From NCBI GenBank assembly GCA_964422465.1, contig CAYRBD010000002.1, positions 27,371 to 91,370 of the forward strand: DNA of 64,000 bases. Direction: 5' to 3'. The notes beneath the pieces are model-generated. The model did no database searches. It saw only the letters and a program-made list of their open reading frames with translations, and was not told where the DNA came from. The stretch's first letter is position 1. Every line of letters starts with the position of its first letter. Positions 62,413 to 64,000 of this stretch are shown here, piece by piece. Origin of the DNA: FW021-bin31 sp964422465. Its GTDB lineage: Bacteria > Bacteroidota > Bacteroidia > Chitinophagales > Chitinophagaceae. Both the position numbers and the translations under genes were made by a program.

Positions 62413-62958
62413 ATGAAAATGAAAAAAAGATACAGCCTTATGTTGTTTATGCTAAGTAGCCTGGCGTTGGTCTTCCTGTTTGTAGCCTGGCTGCTCCCTC
62501 CTGAAGGACGCGTGGTTCGCTCCATTACGATTTATGCACCACCGGCTGAAGTCTATTCAAAGCTGACGCATCTTAAAACTTATCCGAAATGGTATCCCTG
62601 GATACAGCCGGGCCGGGATACGGATATGAGTATCATTTATTATGGAGTAGTTAAAAATGAAATGAAGGGTTTCGCTTTTGAAAACCCGGGCAAAAAAGCC
62701 GGTTCCGGACATTTTGAGCTGCGCAAAAAGGTGAATGACAGCCTGGTTACTTATTACTTCGATTTTAAAGATATGCCGCGGATATATGGCTCCTATACCT
62801 TGCATAAGAAAGATTCCAGTACCATTCTGGTATGGGAAGTTGAAATGAACGCCGGTTGGAAACCCTGGTGGCGGTTCTTTGCTTCTATGATGAATAAACT
62901 GACCAGCCCCGTTTTAGATACCGGGTTAAAAAGGCTCAAAGCGCTTTGTGAAAGTTAG
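62413..62958 (+). CDS. membrane-anchored SRPBCC/polyketide-cyclase-like protein
   Basis: 181 residues. An N-terminal membrane anchor (LMLFMLSSLALVFLFVAWLL) is followed by a START-like fold: VVRSITIYAPPAEVYSKLTHLKTYPKWYPW is typical, and the end GLKRLKALCE forms the long C-terminal helix. Such proteins bind hydrophobic ligands; no specific role is readable. It follows the ABC-2 permease by 16 bp. Confidence 0.82.
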   Translation: MKMKKRYSLMLFMLSSLALVFLFVAWLLPPEGRVVRSITIYAPPAEVYSKLTHLKTYPKWYPWIQPGRDTDMSIIYYGVVKNEMKGFAFENPGKKAGSGHFELRKKVNDSLVTYYFDFKDMPRIYGSYTLHKKDSSTILVWEVEMNAGWKPWWRFFASMMNKLTSPVLDTGLKRLKALCES

Positions 62959-62964
62959 GTTCCT

Positions 62965-63693
62965 TTATTTCTTATTCAGACTGCTTGTTGCTGCTTCATC
63001 TACATACCAATATAATTTCCCATTTTCAGGCTTAATTACCTGAGAGGGATAATGATCGGGATCGTAGGCTCCTTCGAGTACCTTTTGAAGCACAGGTGCT
63101 TTTTTGGCTCCGGCAGCAAGGAACACAATACAGTTTGAACGGTTTACGACTGACCTCGTTAAGGTAATTCTATACATGTCCTGTGCCTTCACAAATGGAG
63201 CGGCTACCCAGCTTTTTTTCTCCTGCACCACTTCTGTTCCCGGAAACAGAGAAAGCGTATGACCATCGTCTCCCATTCCCAGAAGTACCAGGTCAAAAGT
63301 TGCGGAAGAATCAGTGTAATAATCGTGCAGCATCTTTTCATACGCCTGAGCTGATGCCTCCGGGGCAAGAGTGGTGTCCATGAAATGAACATTGGAATCG
63401 GGAACCGGAACATGATTCAGCAGGGTCTCATATACCATTTTCCCATTGTTACGATCATCCTCAAAGGGAACATAGCGCTCATCCCCCATGAAAAAATGGA
63501 TTTTTTCCCACGGTATCCGATTCTTTAAAGGAGACTCCGAAAGGAGTTTATATAAGGGCCTTGGAGTACTTCCCCCGGATACAACAAAATCGTAGTGGTC
63601 TTTATGCTCCAGTGTTTGTTGAATATCTGTTGCAATCCATGTTGCCAGGGAGTGGCTGAGGGCTGATAGATCTTTGAATATATTTATGTGCAT
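62965..63693 (-). CDS. pgl: 6-phosphogluconolactonase
   Basis: 242 residues from the ATG at 63693; the frame runs on to 63729 through a repeat array that does not look coding. Second step of the oxidative pentose phosphate pathway. FVVSGGSTPRPLYKLL near residue 38, FFMGDERYVPFEDDRNNGKM near residue 67 and LLGMGDDGHTLSLFPG near residue 133 are the glucosamine-isomerase-like motifs of the SOL/DevB type. zwf and gnd are not in the window. Confidence 0.95.
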   Translation of the reverse strand: MHINIFKDLSALSHSLATWIATDIQQTLEHKDHYDFVVSGGSTPRPLYKLLSESPLKNRIPWEKIHFFMGDERYVPFEDDRNNGKMVYETLLNHVPVPDSNVHFMDTTLAPEASAQAYEKMLHDYYTDSSATFDLVLLGMGDDGHTLSLFPGTEVVQEKKSWVAAPFVKAQDMYRITLTRSVVNRSNCIVFLAAGAKKAPVLQKVLEGAYDPDHYPSQVIKPENGKLYWYVDEAATSSLNKK

Positions 63694-63710
63694 GGATGTG
63701 TGGTTAATTT

Positions 63711-63801
63711 TAAAATCTCCAATCTTCAATCTCCAATTTATTGATTATAGATTCCAGATTAACGATTTTAGATGATGTGCAAATCTTCAATTCATCGATT
63801 T
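63711..63801 (+). repeat. degenerate heptamer array, unit TNNARAT, at least 9 copies
   Basis: Nine units in phase to about 63773 (TCCAATC, TTCAATC, TCCAATT, TATTGAT, TATAGAT, TCCAGAT, TAACGAT, TTTAGAT), with weaker copies to about 63801. It lies directly before the pgl start on the other strand. Confidence 0.7.
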
Positions 63802-63857
63802 TAAATAATGAAATTAAGTATTTACTTCTCGTAGGCTTGTTTACCCGTGTAAGATTT

Positions 63858-63944
63858 AGTCGCTACGCGACTGTTTAAGTGCCGGTAGGCATGAAATATG
63901 GGTAAAAAAGATGATGAATCATTGTTAGAGTGCCTTTAGGTACT
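63858..63944 (+). repeat. cluster of three short hairpin repeats at the right edge
   Basis: Three stem-loops: AGTCGC-TAC-GCGACT (63858-63872), GTGCC-GGTA-GGCAT (63879-63892) and AGTGCC-TTTA-GGTACT (63929-63944). The second is followed by GAAATATGGGTAAAAAA and the first preceded by ACCCGTGTAAGATTT. No gene is visible from 63802 to 64000; this is the only structure seen. Confidence 0.6.
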
Positions 63945-64000
63945 TAATATTAACTGCCTGACACTATGTAAATACCATGATAACGAGCTTTAAATACTAA

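Noticed and set aside
1..64000. tRNA, rRNA, riboswitch, transposase or phage genes
   Set aside because: None seen by eye on either strand; small RNA genes could still be missed without a covariance search such as tRNAscan-SE or Infernal with Rfam.

Overview
The window looks like a draft scaffold from a member of the Bacteroidota, probably a Chitinophagaceae-like lineage. The evidence is phylum-specific: promoter boxes of the form TAnnTTTG, a GldC gliding protein, a PorP/SprF-type secretion partner beside a protein with a gliding-motility-type (T9SS type B) C-terminus, a second type B cargo, an M56 peptidase with TonB-type domains, and CarboxypepD_reg-like domains. Three runs of exactly 100 N (7717-7816, 18512-18611, 60293-60392) are scaffold gaps of unknown true length. 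I found no rRNA, tRNA, CRISPR array, transposase, integrase or phage gene. Most of the window is chromosomal housekeeping.

Layout. 1-3300: leucine synthesis (leuB cut by the left edge, a methyltransferase, leuA) closed by a clear terminator. 3357-7706: envelope and housekeeping genes (CarboxypepD-like protein, zinc phospholipase C/P1-nuclease-like enzyme, TsaC, a YafK-like L,D-transpeptidase-fold protein, a Tat-exported isomerase-like protein). 7832-14207: a small HMA metal-binding protein, then a TPR/LVIVD-lipoprotein/outer-membrane-protein operon, then a BlaI repressor with an M56 peptidase carrying two TonB domains. The TPR and blaI promoters share 32 of 37 bases, which suggests that BlaI controls both. 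14286-24149: an ABC-exported polysaccharide cluster (Wzm, Wzt with cargo-binding C-terminus, tandem-domain glycosyltransferase, methyltransferase, deacetylase, four GT2 enzymes).

24233-36448: a Gln-rich DUF4168-like protein, a CDF metal exporter, RecG, a T9SS type B operon (giant beta-propeller/PKD cargo, PorP/SprF, small barrel), CvpA and a second type B cargo. 36451-49227, all on the minus strand: LysE exporter with GH3-like enzyme, Hpt, LysM glucosaminidase, O-methyltransferase, LOG-family protein, sodium symporter, YqeY and GldC, a GT4 enzyme, GpmI, aspartokinase and a PLC-like phosphodiesterase. 49393-63693: fructose bisphosphatase, an uncharacterised 539-residue protein, Ung, a universal stress protein, a HAD phosphatase, a TonB receptor, GlgA and GlgC, FolK, SppA, an ABC-2 permease, an SRPBCC protein and 6-phosphogluconolactonase. 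The right edge has no gene but holds hairpin repeats.

The least conventional signals are non-coding. Six intergenic loci hold degenerate tandem arrays with periods of 7, 7, 7, 7, 8 and 11 bp. Two of the 7-bp arrays share one unit (GACTWAY) in opposite orientation, and the 8-bp array runs through the stop codons of two convergent genes. The strongest candidate for a system worth testing is the putative two-promoter BlaI/M56-TonB regulon at 8220-14207.
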